Positions 21,703 to 30,763 of a stretch of 64,000 bases of DNA are shown in pieces. The stretch lies in assembly GCF_005405925.1 (NCBI RefSeq), contig NZ_BJHV01000001.1:3100001-3164000 (forward strand), in the 5' to 3' direction. The DNA is from Streptomyces antimycoticus. Lineage in GTDB: Bacteria; Actinomycetota; Actinomycetes; Streptomycetales; Streptomycetaceae. Position 1 is the stretch's first letter, and the number at the start of each line of letters is the position of its first letter. Below the pieces are notes generated by a model, which did no database searches, was not told the DNA's origin, and saw nothing but the letters and a program-made list of their open reading frames with translations. A program made the translations under genes and the position numbers.

Positions 21703-21751
21703 CTCTACTTCACCTCAACGTAGTCGTCGGCAATCGGCAAGACCGTATCGT

Positions 21752-22048
21752 TCACACCCTGCTCGCAAAATTGCTCACGACGGTGATCAGGATCCAGACG
21801 ATGATCATCAGCACGAAGAAGGACAGGTCGAGCGCCACACCCCCGAGACGCAGCGGTGGAATGAACCGCCGCAGCAGCTTGAGTGGCGGATCGGTGACAG
21901 TGTAGGTGGCCTCGAGGATGACCACCATCGCCCTACCGGGTTGCCACGAGCGCGCGAACTGGAAGACATAGTCCATCACGAGCCTGAAGATCAGCACGAT
22001 CAGGTAGCAGTAGAGCGCGATGTAGATCACCTGTAGTGCGATGCCCAT
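21752..22048 (-). CDS. YggT family membrane protein
   Basis: 98 residues from ATG 22048, with GGGAGAGGG upstream. Two hydrophobic helices (ALQVIYIALYCYLIVLIFRL and LSFFVLMIIVWILITVVSN) flank ATYTVTDPPLKLLRRFIPP, the YggT signature. It lies between sepF and divIVA as in most actinobacteria and Gram-positives. Its biochemical role is not established; the location suggests division or membrane organisation. Confidence 0.9.
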   Translation of the reverse strand: MGIALQVIYIALYCYLIVLIFRLVMDYVFQFARSWQPGRAMVVILEATYTVTDPPLKLLRRFIPPLRLGGVALDLSFFVLMIIVWILITVVSNFASRV

Positions 22049-22130
22049 CCCGCGCGTCCCTCTCCCCTGGTTCGTACCCGGCCTTTCGGCCTCGGATGAC
22101 TCGGTGTTGCCGGTTTGCCGTTTTTGCGTC

Positions 22131-22751
22131 TCAGCTCTGGTTGAAGAACCCGCCCTCTGCGATACGGGCCTTGTCCTCCGCCGTGACATCGACGTTAGCA
22201 GGAGACAACAGGAACACCTTCTGCGTCACCCGCTCAATGCTCCCATGGAGACCGAACACCAGACCGGCGGCAAAGTCGACAAGTCGCTTCGCATCCGTGT
22301 CGTCCATCTCCGTCAGATTCATGATCACGGGAGTGCCCTCACGGAAGTGTTCCCCGATAGTACGGGCCTCGTTGTAGGTCCGGGGGTGCAGTGTGGTGAT
22401 GCGGTACGGCTCCCGCTCGGACACAACCTTGGGCATGATCACTGGCGCGTTCTTCTCCAAGTTCTGACGTTCAGGTGTGATGGACGCCACGGGGGCAATT
22501 CGCGCGGGTCGCCCGGTTTCCACCGCAAGAGGAGCCGGTTCACGTTGTGCGGGAGGGTGGACGACTCGCACAGATTCGCCCCTTTCCGGCCGCGGTTCGG
22601 TCTCCACTACCTGATGCCGCCGACGGTCCCGCTCCCGCTCGGGCTCCGGCTCGGGCTCGAAGTCGTCGTCGGGGTCGAATCCCCGGCCGTCGTACCCATC
22701 GTCCTCCACGAGGCCGAGGTAGACCGCCATCTTGCGCATCGCGCCGGCCAT
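22131..22751 (-). CDS. sepF: SepF cell division protein
   Basis: 206 residues. An N-terminal amphipathic membrane-binding stretch ([14 protein letters not shown]) is followed by an acidic/Arg-rich linker (22-110) and a C-terminal SepF domain (about 115-200) with [22 protein letters not shown] and a [13 protein letters not shown] block. SepF tethers FtsZ to the membrane and binds its extreme C-terminal peptide. In this sequence that peptide is out of frame (see ftsZ). Confidence 0.95.
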   Translation of the reverse strand: MAGAMRKMAVYLGLVEDDGYDGRGFDPDDDFEPEPEPERERDRRRHQVVETEPRPERGESVRVVHPPAQREPAPLAVETGRPARIAPVASITPERQNLEKNAPVIMPKVVSEREPYRITTLHPRTYNEARTIGEHFREGTPVIMNLTEMDDTDAKRLVDFAAGLVFGLHGSIERVTQKVFLLSPANVDVTAEDKARIAEGGFFNQS

Positions 22752-22874
22752 TCTCTGCGTCCTCCGCTCTGTGGTGGATCGGCTCCGCCACCGGATGCCA
22801 TGGATCCACGTGGCCAGCCCGCCTTTTGACGGGAATGACCATATTTTCTGCTGTGGTCCGACTTCTTCGCGACG

Positions 22875-23594
22875 TTACCGGAGGCTGGGTCGGACTCCGA
22901 GTACCGCAGTGCCGACGCGCACATGTGTCGCCCCCGCCGCCACGGCCTCCTCGAGGTCCGAGCTCATCCCCGCCGAGACCATGTTCGCAGCCGGATGAGC
23001 CACGCGCAGGCGGGATGAGATTTCCATCAGCCGGTCGAAAGCCGCCCGCGGCCGCCCCTCGTAGGGGCCCGCCAGCGGGGCGACGGTCATCAGTCCGTCG
23101 AGCCGGAGTCCTTCGGCCTCGGCCACGGACTCCGCGAGCCGTTCCACTCCGCCCGGTCCCACGCCCCCGCGCGCTCCCCGTTCATCGGAGTCCGCGTCGA
23201 GCGCGACCTGAATCAGGACGCCCATCTCCCGCGCGGCCCCCACAGCCGCCCGGGAGAGCGCGTCAACCAATCGCTTACGATCGACAGATTGCACCACATC
23301 GGCATAACTAGATACGGAACGCGCCTTATTGGTCTGCAATTGCCCGACAAAGTGCCAGATCAACGGCAGATCCGCGCATTCCGCGGCTTTGGGGGCGGCT
23401 TCCTGATCGCGGTTCTCGGCGACATGCCGTACGCCGAGTTCCGCGAGCAAACGGACATCGCTCGCCGGATAGGTCTTGGTGACCACGATCAGGGTCACCT
23501 CTTCGCGCTTGCGACCGGCCTCGGCACAGGCGGCAGAGATACGTTCCGTCACCCGGGCCAGATTCGCGGCCAGTTCCGTCTTGCGATCCATCAC
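22875..23594 (-). CDS. YggS/PLPBP family pyridoxal phosphate homeostasis protein
   Basis: 239 residues from GTG 23594 (ATG 23591 is immediately in frame). Alanine-racemase-like TIM barrel with the PLP lysine in VVTKTYP (residue 40), HFVGQLQTNKAR, and GMSSDLEEAVAAGATHVRVG at the phosphate-binding end. Family members bind PLP without a known reaction and stabilise PLP and amino-acid pools. It starts 4 bases after the pgeF stop, so the two are probably translated together. Confidence 0.92.
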   Translation of the reverse strand: MMDRKTELAANLARVTERISAACAEAGRKREEVTLIVVTKTYPASDVRLLAELGVRHVAENRDQEAAPKAAECADLPLIWHFVGQLQTNKARSVSSYADVVQSVDRKRLVDALSRAAVGAAREMGVLIQVALDADSDERGARGGVGPGGVERLAESVAEAEGLRLDGLMTVAPLAGPYEGRPRAAFDRLMEISSRLRVAHPAANMVSAGMSSDLEEAVAAGATHVRVGTAVLGVRPSLR

Positions 23595-23597
23595 AGC

Positions 23598-24338
23598 TCA
23601 GCCGCCCAACCAGACGTAGCTCGCGAGCCGCCCCGTGGTGTGCTCGCGCCGGTACGAGAAGTGGTCCGCCGACTCCAGGGTGCAGATGTGAGATTGTCCA
23701 TCCTTCTCGTCCATCCGCACACCGGCACGGGCCAGTTGGGCCCGCACACCGGCCGCCACATCCACCGCCGGGGTACCCCACCGGGTCTCGGCCCACGCCT
23801 CCGGCACCGTCTGCGCGACATCGGCGCGCATCTCCGCGGGAACCTCGTAACAGCGGCCGCAGACCGCGGGGCCGGTGCGGGCGACGATCCGGGCGGTCTC
23901 GGCGCCCTGTTCGGTCATCGCCCTGACCACCGCCGGGACCACTCCGGCGACCAGTCCCGGCCGGCCCGCGTGGGCGGCGCCGACGACCCCGGCCACCGGA
24001 TCGGCCAGCAGTACCGGAGTGCAGTCGGCGGTGAGGACGGCCAGGGCGAGCCCCGGACGCCGCGTCACCACCGCGTCCACCGCCGGAATCTCATCGTCCG
24101 ACCACGGTCCGTCGACCACCGCGACGTCCCGGCCGTGCACCTGGTTCATCCATACGACGGCCACCGGGTCCAGGCCCATCGCCTTGGCGGCCAGTTCGCG
24201 GTTGGTCCGTACGGCCTGGGGGTCGTCGCCGACCGCCCCGCCGAGATTGAGCTCGTCATACGGAGCGGCGCTCACCCCGCCCCACCGATCGGTGAAGGCG
24301 AAGTGCGCGCCGCTCGCGTCGTGCTGTTGCGCTATCAC
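23598..24338 (-). CDS. pgeF: YfiH/PgeF (laccase-domain) family protein
   Basis: 246 residues from GTG 24338. Conserved blocks NQVHG (His68), TADC (Cys106) and AAHAG (His123) form the zinc/copper-type site of the DUF152 family. Relatives are reported to act on purine nucleosides or to edit muropeptide precursors (PgeF). The last block reads HAGRPGL where many relatives have HAGWRG. It follows ftsZ in the usual dcw order. Gene symbol is by family and position. Confidence 0.88.
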   Translation of the reverse strand: MIAQQHDASGAHFAFTDRWGGVSAAPYDELNLGGAVGDDPQAVRTNRELAAKAMGLDPVAVVWMNQVHGRDVAVVDGPWSDDEIPAVDAVVTRRPGLALAVLTADCTPVLLADPVAGVVGAAHAGRPGLVAGVVPAVVRAMTEQGAETARIVARTGPAVCGRCYEVPAEMRADVAQTVPEAWAETRWGTPAVDVAAGVRAQLARAGVRMDEKDGQSHICTLESADHFSYRREHTTGRLASYVWLGG

Positions 24339-24386
24339 GTCTGATTCACTTCAAGGTCGCCGTCGAGCCATGCCGGACGGCTCACT

Positions 24387-25616
24387 TCAGGAAGTCCGGG
24401 ACGTCCAGCTCCTCGGCCTGGCTCTCCGGGTACGGACGGGCCGGCGGGACCTGGGGGTGCGGGGTGGGCACCGGGGCGGCGGCACCTCGGCGACCGGAGC
24501 CGGGTCCGCCGGGGCGGACTCCTCCTCGCGCGGGGTGACGCTGCCGAGCCCGCCGAAGGACGGGCGGCTGTTCTCCTGGCCGGACGGGCGGCTCGAGGAG
24601 CTGCCCGATCCCTCCTCGCGGCCGCCGCTGTAGGAACCCAGCACCTTGTCGCGGTTCTTGGCGGGCGGCTGACCGCCATCGAAGCCGGCCGCGATCACGG
24701 TGACCCGGACCTCGTCGCCGAGCGCGTCGTCGATCACCGCGCCGAAGATGATGTTGGCCTCGGGGTGGGCGGCCTCGCTCACCAGCTGGGCGGCCTCGTT
24801 GATCTCGAACAGACCGAGGTCGGAACCGCCGGAGATGGAGAGCAGCACGCCCCGGGCGCCGTCGATGGACGCCTCCAGCAGCGGCGAGGAGATCGCCATC
24901 TCGGCCGCGGCCACCGCGCGGTCGTCACCGCGGGCCGAGCCGATACCCATGAGCGCCGATCCGGCCTCGGACATCACGGACTTGACGTCCGCGAAGTCGA
25001 GGTTGATCAGACCCGGAGTGGTGATCAGATCGGTGATGCCCTGAACACCCGACAGCAGCACTTGGTCGGCCGACTTGAACGCGTCGAGCACGCTCACCTG
25101 ACGGTCCGAAATGGACAGCAGCCGGTCGTTCGGGATCACGATGAGGGTGTCGACCTCGTCCCGCAGACCCGCGATGCCGTCCTCGGCCTGATTGGCGCGG
25201 CGGCGGCCCTCGAAGGTGAACGGGCGGGTGACCACACCGATCGTCAGGGCGCCCAGCGAACGCGCGATATTGGCGACCACCGGCGCACCGCCGGTGCCCG
25301 TGCCACCGCCCTCGCCCGCGGTCACGAAGACCATGTCGGCCCCCTTGAGGACCTCCTCGATCTCCTCACGGTGGTCCTCGGCGGCCTTACGGCCGACATC
25401 CGGGTTGGCGCCGGCTCCAAGGCCCCGGGTGAGCTCACGGCCGACGTCCAGTTTGACGTCCGCGTCACTCATCAGCAGGGCCTGCGCATCGGTGTTGATC
25501 GCGATGAACTCGACGCCCTTGAGCCCGACCTCGATCATCCGGTTGATGGCATTCACGCCACCGCCGCCGATGCCGACGACCTTGATGACTGCGAGGTAGT
25601 TCTGCGGTGCTGCCAC
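24387..25616 (-). CDS. ftsZ: Tubulin-like division GTPase FtsZ, C-terminal tail out of frame
   Basis: 409 residues as read from GTG 25616 (GAGAGG 8 bases upstream); product [20 protein letters not shown]. The GTPase core is complete, with the tubulin signature [10 protein letters not shown], the T7 loop and synergy region. It polymerises into the Z-ring used for vegetative cross-walls and sporulation septa. After about residue 377 (PAPVAEVP) the annotated frame gives an Arg/Pro-rich tail. The other frame gives [13 protein letters not shown] and then [14 protein letters not shown] with TGA at 24382, which is the universal FtsZ C-terminal peptide. One missing C near 24475 explains this. A 276-bp non-coding region separates it from ftsQ. 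Confidence 0.95.
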   Translation of the reverse strand: MAAPQNYLAVIKVVGIGGGGVNAINRMIEVGLKGVEFIAINTDAQALLMSDADVKLDVGRELTRGLGAGANPDVGRKAAEDHREEIEEVLKGADMVFVTAGEGGGTGTGGAPVVANIARSLGALTIGVVTRPFTFEGRRRANQAEDGIAGLRDEVDTLIVIPNDRLLSISDRQVSVLDAFKSADQVLLSGVQGITDLITTPGLINLDFADVKSVMSEAGSALMGIGSARGDDRAVAAAEMAISSPLLEASIDGARGVLLSISGGSDLGLFEINEAAQLVSEAAHPEANIIFGAVIDDALGDEVRVTVIAAGFDGGQPPAKNRDKVLGSYSGGREEGSGSSSSRPSGQENSRPSFGGLGSVTPREEESAPADPAPVAEVPPPRCPPRTPRSRRPVRTRRARPRSWTSRTS

Positions 25617-25892
25617 GTCGAAGGCCTCTCGCCTCGAGTTACGTGTCGCCACCCCGTCGTTGCCGCGGTGTGCCGACTGATGCCGAATGGGACGGTTCCG
25701 ATTGCCGACCCCAACCCTAACGCTGAAGTTTAGGGTTACCAGTGCCTCTGTTTCCCGGACTCTTCGGAACAGGACACTAAGTCGACAAGTGGCGCGCGTT
25801 CAATGAACACGCCGAACCTCCCGCTTTTCTTTTCACCCTATGTGATCACCCAGTGGGCTAGCCAACCAGGGTGCTGGCCTGCCGCTATCAGG
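25617..25892 (-). promoter_or_regulatory. ftsZ upstream regulatory region with inverted repeat
   Basis: This 276-bp gap is the only sizeable clear intergenic space within the dcw genes and lies where Streptomyces ftsZ has its own, partly sporulation-controlled, promoters. A perfect inverted repeat AACCCTAA-N9-TTAGGGTT lies at 25713-25737, about 100 bases before the ftsZ start. A GACAC motif (25773-25777), matching the core of the WhiA site, lies upstream of that. Promoter positions themselves are not resolved. Confidence 0.55.
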
Positions 25893-26690
25893 TCAACTGC
25901 GAGACACCGCGGGGGCGCTCGGCGCACTGACGTCGAAGTGGTCCGCGTCCGGCTGCGCTTTCATCAGTGCGGTGAGCGTCTTCGCCTTCTCCTCGCCTCG
26001 CTCTCCGCTCCCCCAGGTGATGGTACGGCCTCCGGTCAGCTCCAGGGTGATCGAATCGTACGAGCGGACCCGGAGGGAACGGGTGTCCTGGCGGACCTTC
26101 TCGGGGAGTTGGGTGACCACCCGGACCGCCTCGCGGCGCAGTCCGGCGGGGCCGAAATGGCGCGAACTCGGCGACCGGTCCGGCTCCATTTCCAGCACCG
26201 GAACCCCCTTCGGACGCTTGTTCACGGTGGAGAACCGGACTCCCGCGGCGTCCACTTCATGGAACTTCCCGCCCTCTTCGACAATGGCTTCGGGCCTGCG
26301 TTCCGTCACTACCAGACTGATGGTGTGCGGCCATGACCGGGATACGTCCACTTTTGCAATCCGCGGCAGCCGCTCGCGCAACCGGTGTTCGATCGCGGCC
26401 GTGTCCACCGCGACCATCGGGGTGTTCAGCGGAACGTCGGCGGCGGAGCGCACCTCCTCGGCGGTGAGGACGCCGGCGCCGGCGACCCGCACCCGCTCGG
26501 CTCGCAGCCAGCTCGAGCCGTACAGCAGCCAGACCGCGCCGGCGCCGAGCAGGGTCACCGCCACCGCCGTCACCACCAGGGGGCGGCGGCCGGGCAGCCG
26601 GAACCCGCGGCGCGCCCGGAGGAAGCGTGGGGGCGGGCCGGACGGAGTCGTCCCTCGTGCACCGCGCTCGGCGGTCGACGGTCCGGCCAC
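25893..26690 (-). CDS. ftsQ: Cell division protein FtsQ
   Basis: 265 residues from GTG 26690, 13 bases after the murG stop. It has a basic, Pro-rich cytoplasmic N-terminus and one membrane helix (about 42-62, LVVTAVAVTLLGAGAVWLLYG). An extracytoplasmic POTRA domain (VRVAGAGVLTAEEVRSAADV) and the FtsQ/DivIB domain follow. It connects early and late divisome proteins through FtsL. It is the last gene before the ftsZ promoter region. Confidence 0.94.
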   Translation of the reverse strand: MAGPSTAERGARGTTPSGPPPRFLRARRGFRLPGRRPLVVTAVAVTLLGAGAVWLLYGSSWLRAERVRVAGAGVLTAEEVRSAADVPLNTPMVAVDTAAIEHRLRERLPRIAKVDVSRSWPHTISLVVTERRPEAIVEEGGKFHEVDAAGVRFSTVNKRPKGVPVLEMEPDRSPSSRHFGPAGLRREAVRVVTQLPEKVRQDTRSLRVRSYDSITLELTGGRTITWGSGERGEEKAKTLTALMKAQPDADHFDVSAPSAPAVSRS

Positions 26691-26703
26691 GCTCCCTGCC
26701 TTC

Positions 26704-27798
26704 TCACGCCTGGCGGCGTGCGCTGATCGCCTCGTACACCATGCCGACCAGCAGCTCGTCGGCGTCCCTGCGGCCGAACTCGGCGGCCCGCCGGGACATC
26801 TCGTACAGCCGGTGCGGGTCGCCGAGCACCGGGAGCACATTGCCCTGCACCCACTCGGGACTCAGCTCGGCGTCGTCGACCAGCAGTCCGCCGCCCTCCT
26901 TGACCAGCGGCTGGGCGTTGAGCCGCTGTTCGCCGTTGCCGATCGGCAGGGGGACGTAGGCGGCCGGGAGCCCGACGGCGGACAGTTCGGCGACGGTCAT
27001 CGCGCCCGCGCGGCAGAGCATCATGTCGGCCGCGGCATACGCGAGGTCCATCCGGTCCAGGTACGATACCGGGATGTACGGCGGCATTCCGGGCATGTTG
27101 TCCACATGCGGCAATTCGTTTTTCGGACCGACCGCGTGCAGCACCTGGATCCCGGCGCGCTGCAGGAACGGCGCCACCGCCTGGACCACCTCGTTGAGCC
27201 GTCGCGCACCCTGCGAACCGCCGGAGACCAGCAGCGTCGGCAGGTTCTGGTCGAGCCCGAAGGCCGCGCGGGCCTCGGGGCGGACCGCCGCCCGGTCGAG
27301 GGTGGCGATGGAGCGGCGCAGCGGGATGCCCACGTAGCGGGCGTTGCGGAGCTTGCTGTCGGGGGTGGAGACCGCCACGTACTTGGCGTAGCGCGAGCCG
27401 ATCTTGTTGGCGAGCCCGGGGCGGGCGTTGGCCTCGTGGACGACGATCGGCACTCCGAGCCGCTTGGCCGCCAGGTATCCGGGCAGGGCCACATAGCCGC
27501 CGAAGCCGACGACACAGTCGGCCTTGGTGCGCTCCAGGATCTGCTCGGCGGCCTTGATGGTGCCGCGCAGCCGCCCGGGGACGGTGATCAGTTCGGGGGT
27601 GGGCTTACGCGGCAGCGGTACGGCCGGGATGAGCCCGAGTTCATAACCACGCTCCGGTACGAGCCGGGTCTCGAGCCCACGCTCCGTTCCGAGCGCCGTG
27701 ATCCCCACGGTCGGGTCCTGCCTGCGCAGGGCGTCCGCGAGGGCGAGCGCTGGCTCGATGTGGCCGGCGGTCCCCCCACCGGCGAGTACGACATGCAC
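26704..27798 (-). CDS. murG: MurG, undecaprenyl-PP-MurNAc-pentapeptide GlcNAc transferase
   Basis: 364 residues. GT28 glycosyltransferase with the N-terminal glycine-rich loop GGGTAGHI (7-14), FGGYVALPG, HEANARPG, SGGSQGARRLNE and the UDP-GlcNAc-binding CRAGAMTVAEL. It converts lipid I to lipid II at the inner membrane face. It starts 6 bases after the ftsW stop. Confidence 0.96.
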   Translation of the reverse strand: MHVVLAGGGTAGHIEPALALADALRRQDPTVGITALGTERGLETRLVPERGYELGLIPAVPLPRKPTPELITVPGRLRGTIKAAEQILERTKADCVVGFGGYVALPGYLAAKRLGVPIVVHEANARPGLANKIGSRYAKYVAVSTPDSKLRNARYVGIPLRRSIATLDRAAVRPEARAAFGLDQNLPTLLVSGGSQGARRLNEVVQAVAPFLQRAGIQVLHAVGPKNELPHVDNMPGMPPYIPVSYLDRMDLAYAAADMMLCRAGAMTVAELSAVGLPAAYVPLPIGNGEQRLNAQPLVKEGGGLLVDDAELSPEWVQGNVLPVLGDPHRLYEMSRRAAEFGRRDADELLVGMVYEAISARRQA

Positions 27799-27804
27799 CG
27801 AAAT

Positions 27805-29061
27805 TCACCGCTCTCCGGACGGCCGCCTCTTGACGGGCCGTCGCATCGTCTTCCGTCTCACCCGAGCCAGCTTCTTCCGCAAAGCAGGCTGCCGCATGGC
27901 CAGCGCCGCTCGCGCACCGGGCTCAGCCCGTGCGAAGGCGATCAGCAGGCCGACGGCGAACATGGTCGGCAGCAGGGCGGACCCTCCGTAGGAGAACAGC
28001 GGGAGCGGTACACCGGCGATCGGCAGCAGACCGAGCACCGCACCGATATTGACCACGGCCTGGGCCGTGATCCAGGTGGTCACGCCTCCCGCGGCGTACC
28101 TCACGAAGGGGTCCTCCGTGCGTCCGGCCACGCGGATACCCGCATAGCCTAGAGCCGCGAAGAGAACGAGAACCGACAGCGTCCCCGCCAGGCCGAGTTC
28201 CTCCCCGGTAATGGCGAAGATGAAGTCGGTATGCGGTTCGGGTAGTTCGCCCCATTTCTCCATACTCGCCCCGAGTCCGGATCCGAACCAGCCGCCGTTG
28301 GCGAGCGCGTAGATCCCGTGGACGGCCTGCCAGCACTGATCGTGGGCACCGGGCTCGGTGGCGCCGATACAGGCGAGCCGGGACATCCGGTTGGCACTGG
28401 TCTTGATCAGCAGCATGCCGATGGCCCCGGCGAAGGCGAGGACGCCCACAAAGAGCCGGGTGGGGGCTCCGGCCAGCCACAGCAGACCGAAAAGGATCGC
28501 CGTGAGAATGATCGCGGTGCCCATGTCCCCGCCCAGCATGATCAGGCCGAGCAGCATGCCGGTCGCGGGCACCAGCGGGACCAGCAGGTGCTTCCACTGG
28601 GCCAGCAGCCGCTTGTCCTGTTTGCGGGCGAGAAGATCGGCGCCCCACAGGACGAGCGCCAGCTTGCCGAACTCACTGGGCTGGAGCAGGAACGGGCCGC
28701 CGAAGGAGATCCAGTTCTGGTTGCCGTTGACCGCGATGCCCATGCCCGGGACCTGCACCAGACACATCAGGAAGACCGAGACCGCGAGCAGCGGATAGGC
28801 GAAGGCGCGGTGCAGTTTGATGGGCATCCGCACGGCGAGCAGCATCAGCGCGCCGCCGAGCACGGCGGCGAAAAGTTGTTTGCGGAAGAAGTACGACGGT
28901 GAGAGCCCGGACTGCAGCGCCTTGATCTGGGAGGCGGAGTAGACCATGACCAGACCGAGCACCAGGATCAGCAGCGAGCCGCCGAGCAGCAGGTAGTACG
29001 CGGTCAGCGGCCGGTCCCAGGCCCTCCGGAGGCGCTGCTGCAGCCCGCGCAGCGCGTCCAA
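27805..29061 (-). CDS. ftsW: SEDS-family peptidoglycan polymerase FtsW
   Basis: 418 residues from TTG 29061 (GAGGGG 7 bases upstream). About ten membrane helices; SEDS signatures NQNWISFGGPFLLQPSEFGK and ITGEELGLAGTLSVL, plus the C-terminal SYGGSALLPTM. It polymerises lipid II with FtsI during septation. A second candidate start is ATG 29255, which has a better RBS (GGAGGGG, 8 bases) and would close the 250-bp gap to murD. That ATG is one base out of frame with the body, so either the true start is the TTG or one base is missing in the Pro/Arg-rich tract 29100-29250. The basic cytoplasmic tail is RRKTMRRPVKRRPSGER. Confidence 0.93.
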   Translation of the reverse strand: MDALRGLQQRLRRAWDRPLTAYYLLLGGSLLILVLGLVMVYSASQIKALQSGLSPSYFFRKQLFAAVLGGALMLLAVRMPIKLHRAFAYPLLAVSVFLMCLVQVPGMGIAVNGNQNWISFGGPFLLQPSEFGKLALVLWGADLLARKQDKRLLAQWKHLLVPLVPATGMLLGLIMLGGDMGTAIILTAILFGLLWLAGAPTRLFVGVLAFAGAIGMLLIKTSANRMSRLACIGATEPGAHDQCWQAVHGIYALANGGWFGSGLGASMEKWGELPEPHTDFIFAITGEELGLAGTLSVLVLFAALGYAGIRVAGRTEDPFVRYAAGGVTTWITAQAVVNIGAVLGLLPIAGVPLPLFSYGGSALLPTMFAVGLLIAFARAEPGARAALAMRQPALRKKLARVRRKTMRRPVKRRPSGER

Positions 29062-29311
29062 GGCGTTTCCCCTCGACGGGCGGCGCGGAGGGCGGGAGGC
29101 GCCCGCTGTGGCGCGCGGGCGGGCCGGGGACGCCGCCCTGCCCTTCGCCCGTACGGCCTCCCGCAGCCGGGGGCGCCGCCCGAGCGCGGCGCGGGGCGGC
29201 CGGTGCCGGGGCGGGCCGGCCGGGAGCGCGGGGCGGCGGGCTGGTCAGGCGTCATGGTCTTATCCCCTCCGGTTTCCCCGCGCGGGCGGTCCTCGCCGGG
29301 GGACCGGCGGG

Positions 29312-30763
29312 CTACTGATCGTCCGGCACCCGGCCGGAGGCCAGGTCCCGAACCGCCGCGGCGAAGGCGTCGCCCCGCTTGTTGTAGTTGATGAACATGT
29401 CCATCGAGGCACAGGCCGGGGCCATCAGGACGGTATCGCCCGGCCGGGCGAGCCGCGCCGCTTCGCGCACAGCCGCCGCCATCGCCCCAGTGTCGGTCCG
29501 GTCGAGGTCCACGACCGGGACATCTGCCGCGTGTCGCGCGAGCGCTTCGCGGATCAGGGCGCGGTCGGCGCCGATCAGCACGACGCCGCGCAGCCGCTTG
29601 GCCGCCGTAAGGACGAGCTCGTCGAAGGTGGCCCCCTTGGCGAGGCCGCCCGCGATCCACACGATGTGCTCATAGGCGCCCAACGACGCCTCCGCGGCAT
29701 GGGTGTTGGTCGCCTTGGAGTCGTCGATATAGGCCACACCGTCGACGTCGGCCACATGCTCCACCCGGTGCGGATCCGGCCGGAAGGCGCGCAGGCCGTC
29801 CCGTACGGCCTTCGGCGGCACGCCGAAGGAGCGGGCCAGCGCCGCCGCCGCGAGGGCGTTGGCGATGTTGTGCGGGGCCGGCGGGTTCACATCGGAGACC
29901 TCGGCGAGCTCCTGCGCCTGCTTCTGCCGGTCCGCCACGAAGGCCCGGTCGACGAGAATGTTCTCCACGACGCCGAGTTGGGAGGGGCCGGGGGTGCCGA
30001 GGGTGAAGCCGATCGCCCGGCAGCCCTCCTCGACATCGGCCGCGCGCACCAGGTCCTCGGTGGCGGGGTCGGCCACGTTGTAGACGCAGGCCACCTGGTT
30101 GCCCTCGTAGATCCGGCCCTTGTCGGCCGCGTACGCCGCCATGGAGCCGTGCCAGTCGAGGTGGTCCGGGGCGAGGTTGAGCACCGCCCCGGAATGGGCG
30201 CGCAGCGAGGGCGCCCAGTGCAGCTGGTAGCTGGAGAGCTCGACGGCGAGCACGTCGTACGGCTCGTCGCCCAGCACGATGTCCAGGAGCGAGACGCCGA
30301 TGTTGCCGACGGCGGCGGTGCGCAGCCCGGCCGCATCCAGGATGGCGGCCAGCATCCTTACGGTGGTCGTCTTGCCGTTGGTGCCGGTCACCGCGAGCCA
30401 CGGCGGGGCGTCCTCCCCGCGCAGCCGCCACGCCAGCTCCACATCGCCCCAGATGGGCACGTTCGCCTCGGCGGCGGCCAGGAAGAGCGGGCTGGTGGGC
30501 TTCCACCCGGGGGTGGTCACGATCAGCTCGGTGCCCTTGGGTAGCGTCTCGCCGTCCCCGAGGCGGACCGTGATGCCCAGCGGCTCCAGTTCGGCCGCCT
30601 GGGCGCGCTGCGCTTCGCCGTCGCTGCCGTTGACCACGGTCACCGAGGCCCCGAGGCCCCGCAGCGCACGCGCCGCGGGGACCCCGGAGACGCCGAGTCC
30701 GGCGACGGTGACCTGCCGCCCGGCGAGGTCGGACACGTCGAGGGCGACGGCGTCGGACGTCAC
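29312..30763 (-). CDS. murD: UDP-N-acetylmuramoylalanine--D-glutamate ligase
   Basis: 483 residues from GTG 30763, which overlaps the mraY stop as GTGA; GTG 30775 is an alternative. Mur ligase with N-terminal Rossmann domain (VAGLGVSGVPAARAL), ATP loop GTNGKTTT (127-134), central domain AVELSSYQLHW and NLAPDHLDWHGSMAAY, and C-terminal ligase domain (DDSKATNTHAA). It adds D-Glu to UDP-MurNAc-L-Ala in the cytoplasm. Confidence 0.96.
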   Translation of the reverse strand: MTSDAVALDVSDLAGRQVTVAGLGVSGVPAARALRGLGASVTVVNGSDGEAQRAQAAELEPLGITVRLGDGETLPKGTELIVTTPGWKPTSPLFLAAAEANVPIWGDVELAWRLRGEDAPPWLAVTGTNGKTTTVRMLAAILDAAGLRTAAVGNIGVSLLDIVLGDEPYDVLAVELSSYQLHWAPSLRAHSGAVLNLAPDHLDWHGSMAAYAADKGRIYEGNQVACVYNVADPATEDLVRAADVEEGCRAIGFTLGTPGPSQLGVVENILVDRAFVADRQKQAQELAEVSDVNPPAPHNIANALAAAALARSFGVPPKAVRDGLRAFRPDPHRVEHVADVDGVAYIDDSKATNTHAAEASLGAYEHIVWIAGGLAKGATFDELVLTAAKRLRGVVLIGADRALIREALARHAADVPVVDLDRTDTGAMAAAVREAARLARPGDTVLMAPACASMDMFINYNKRGDAFAAAVRDLASGRVPDDQ

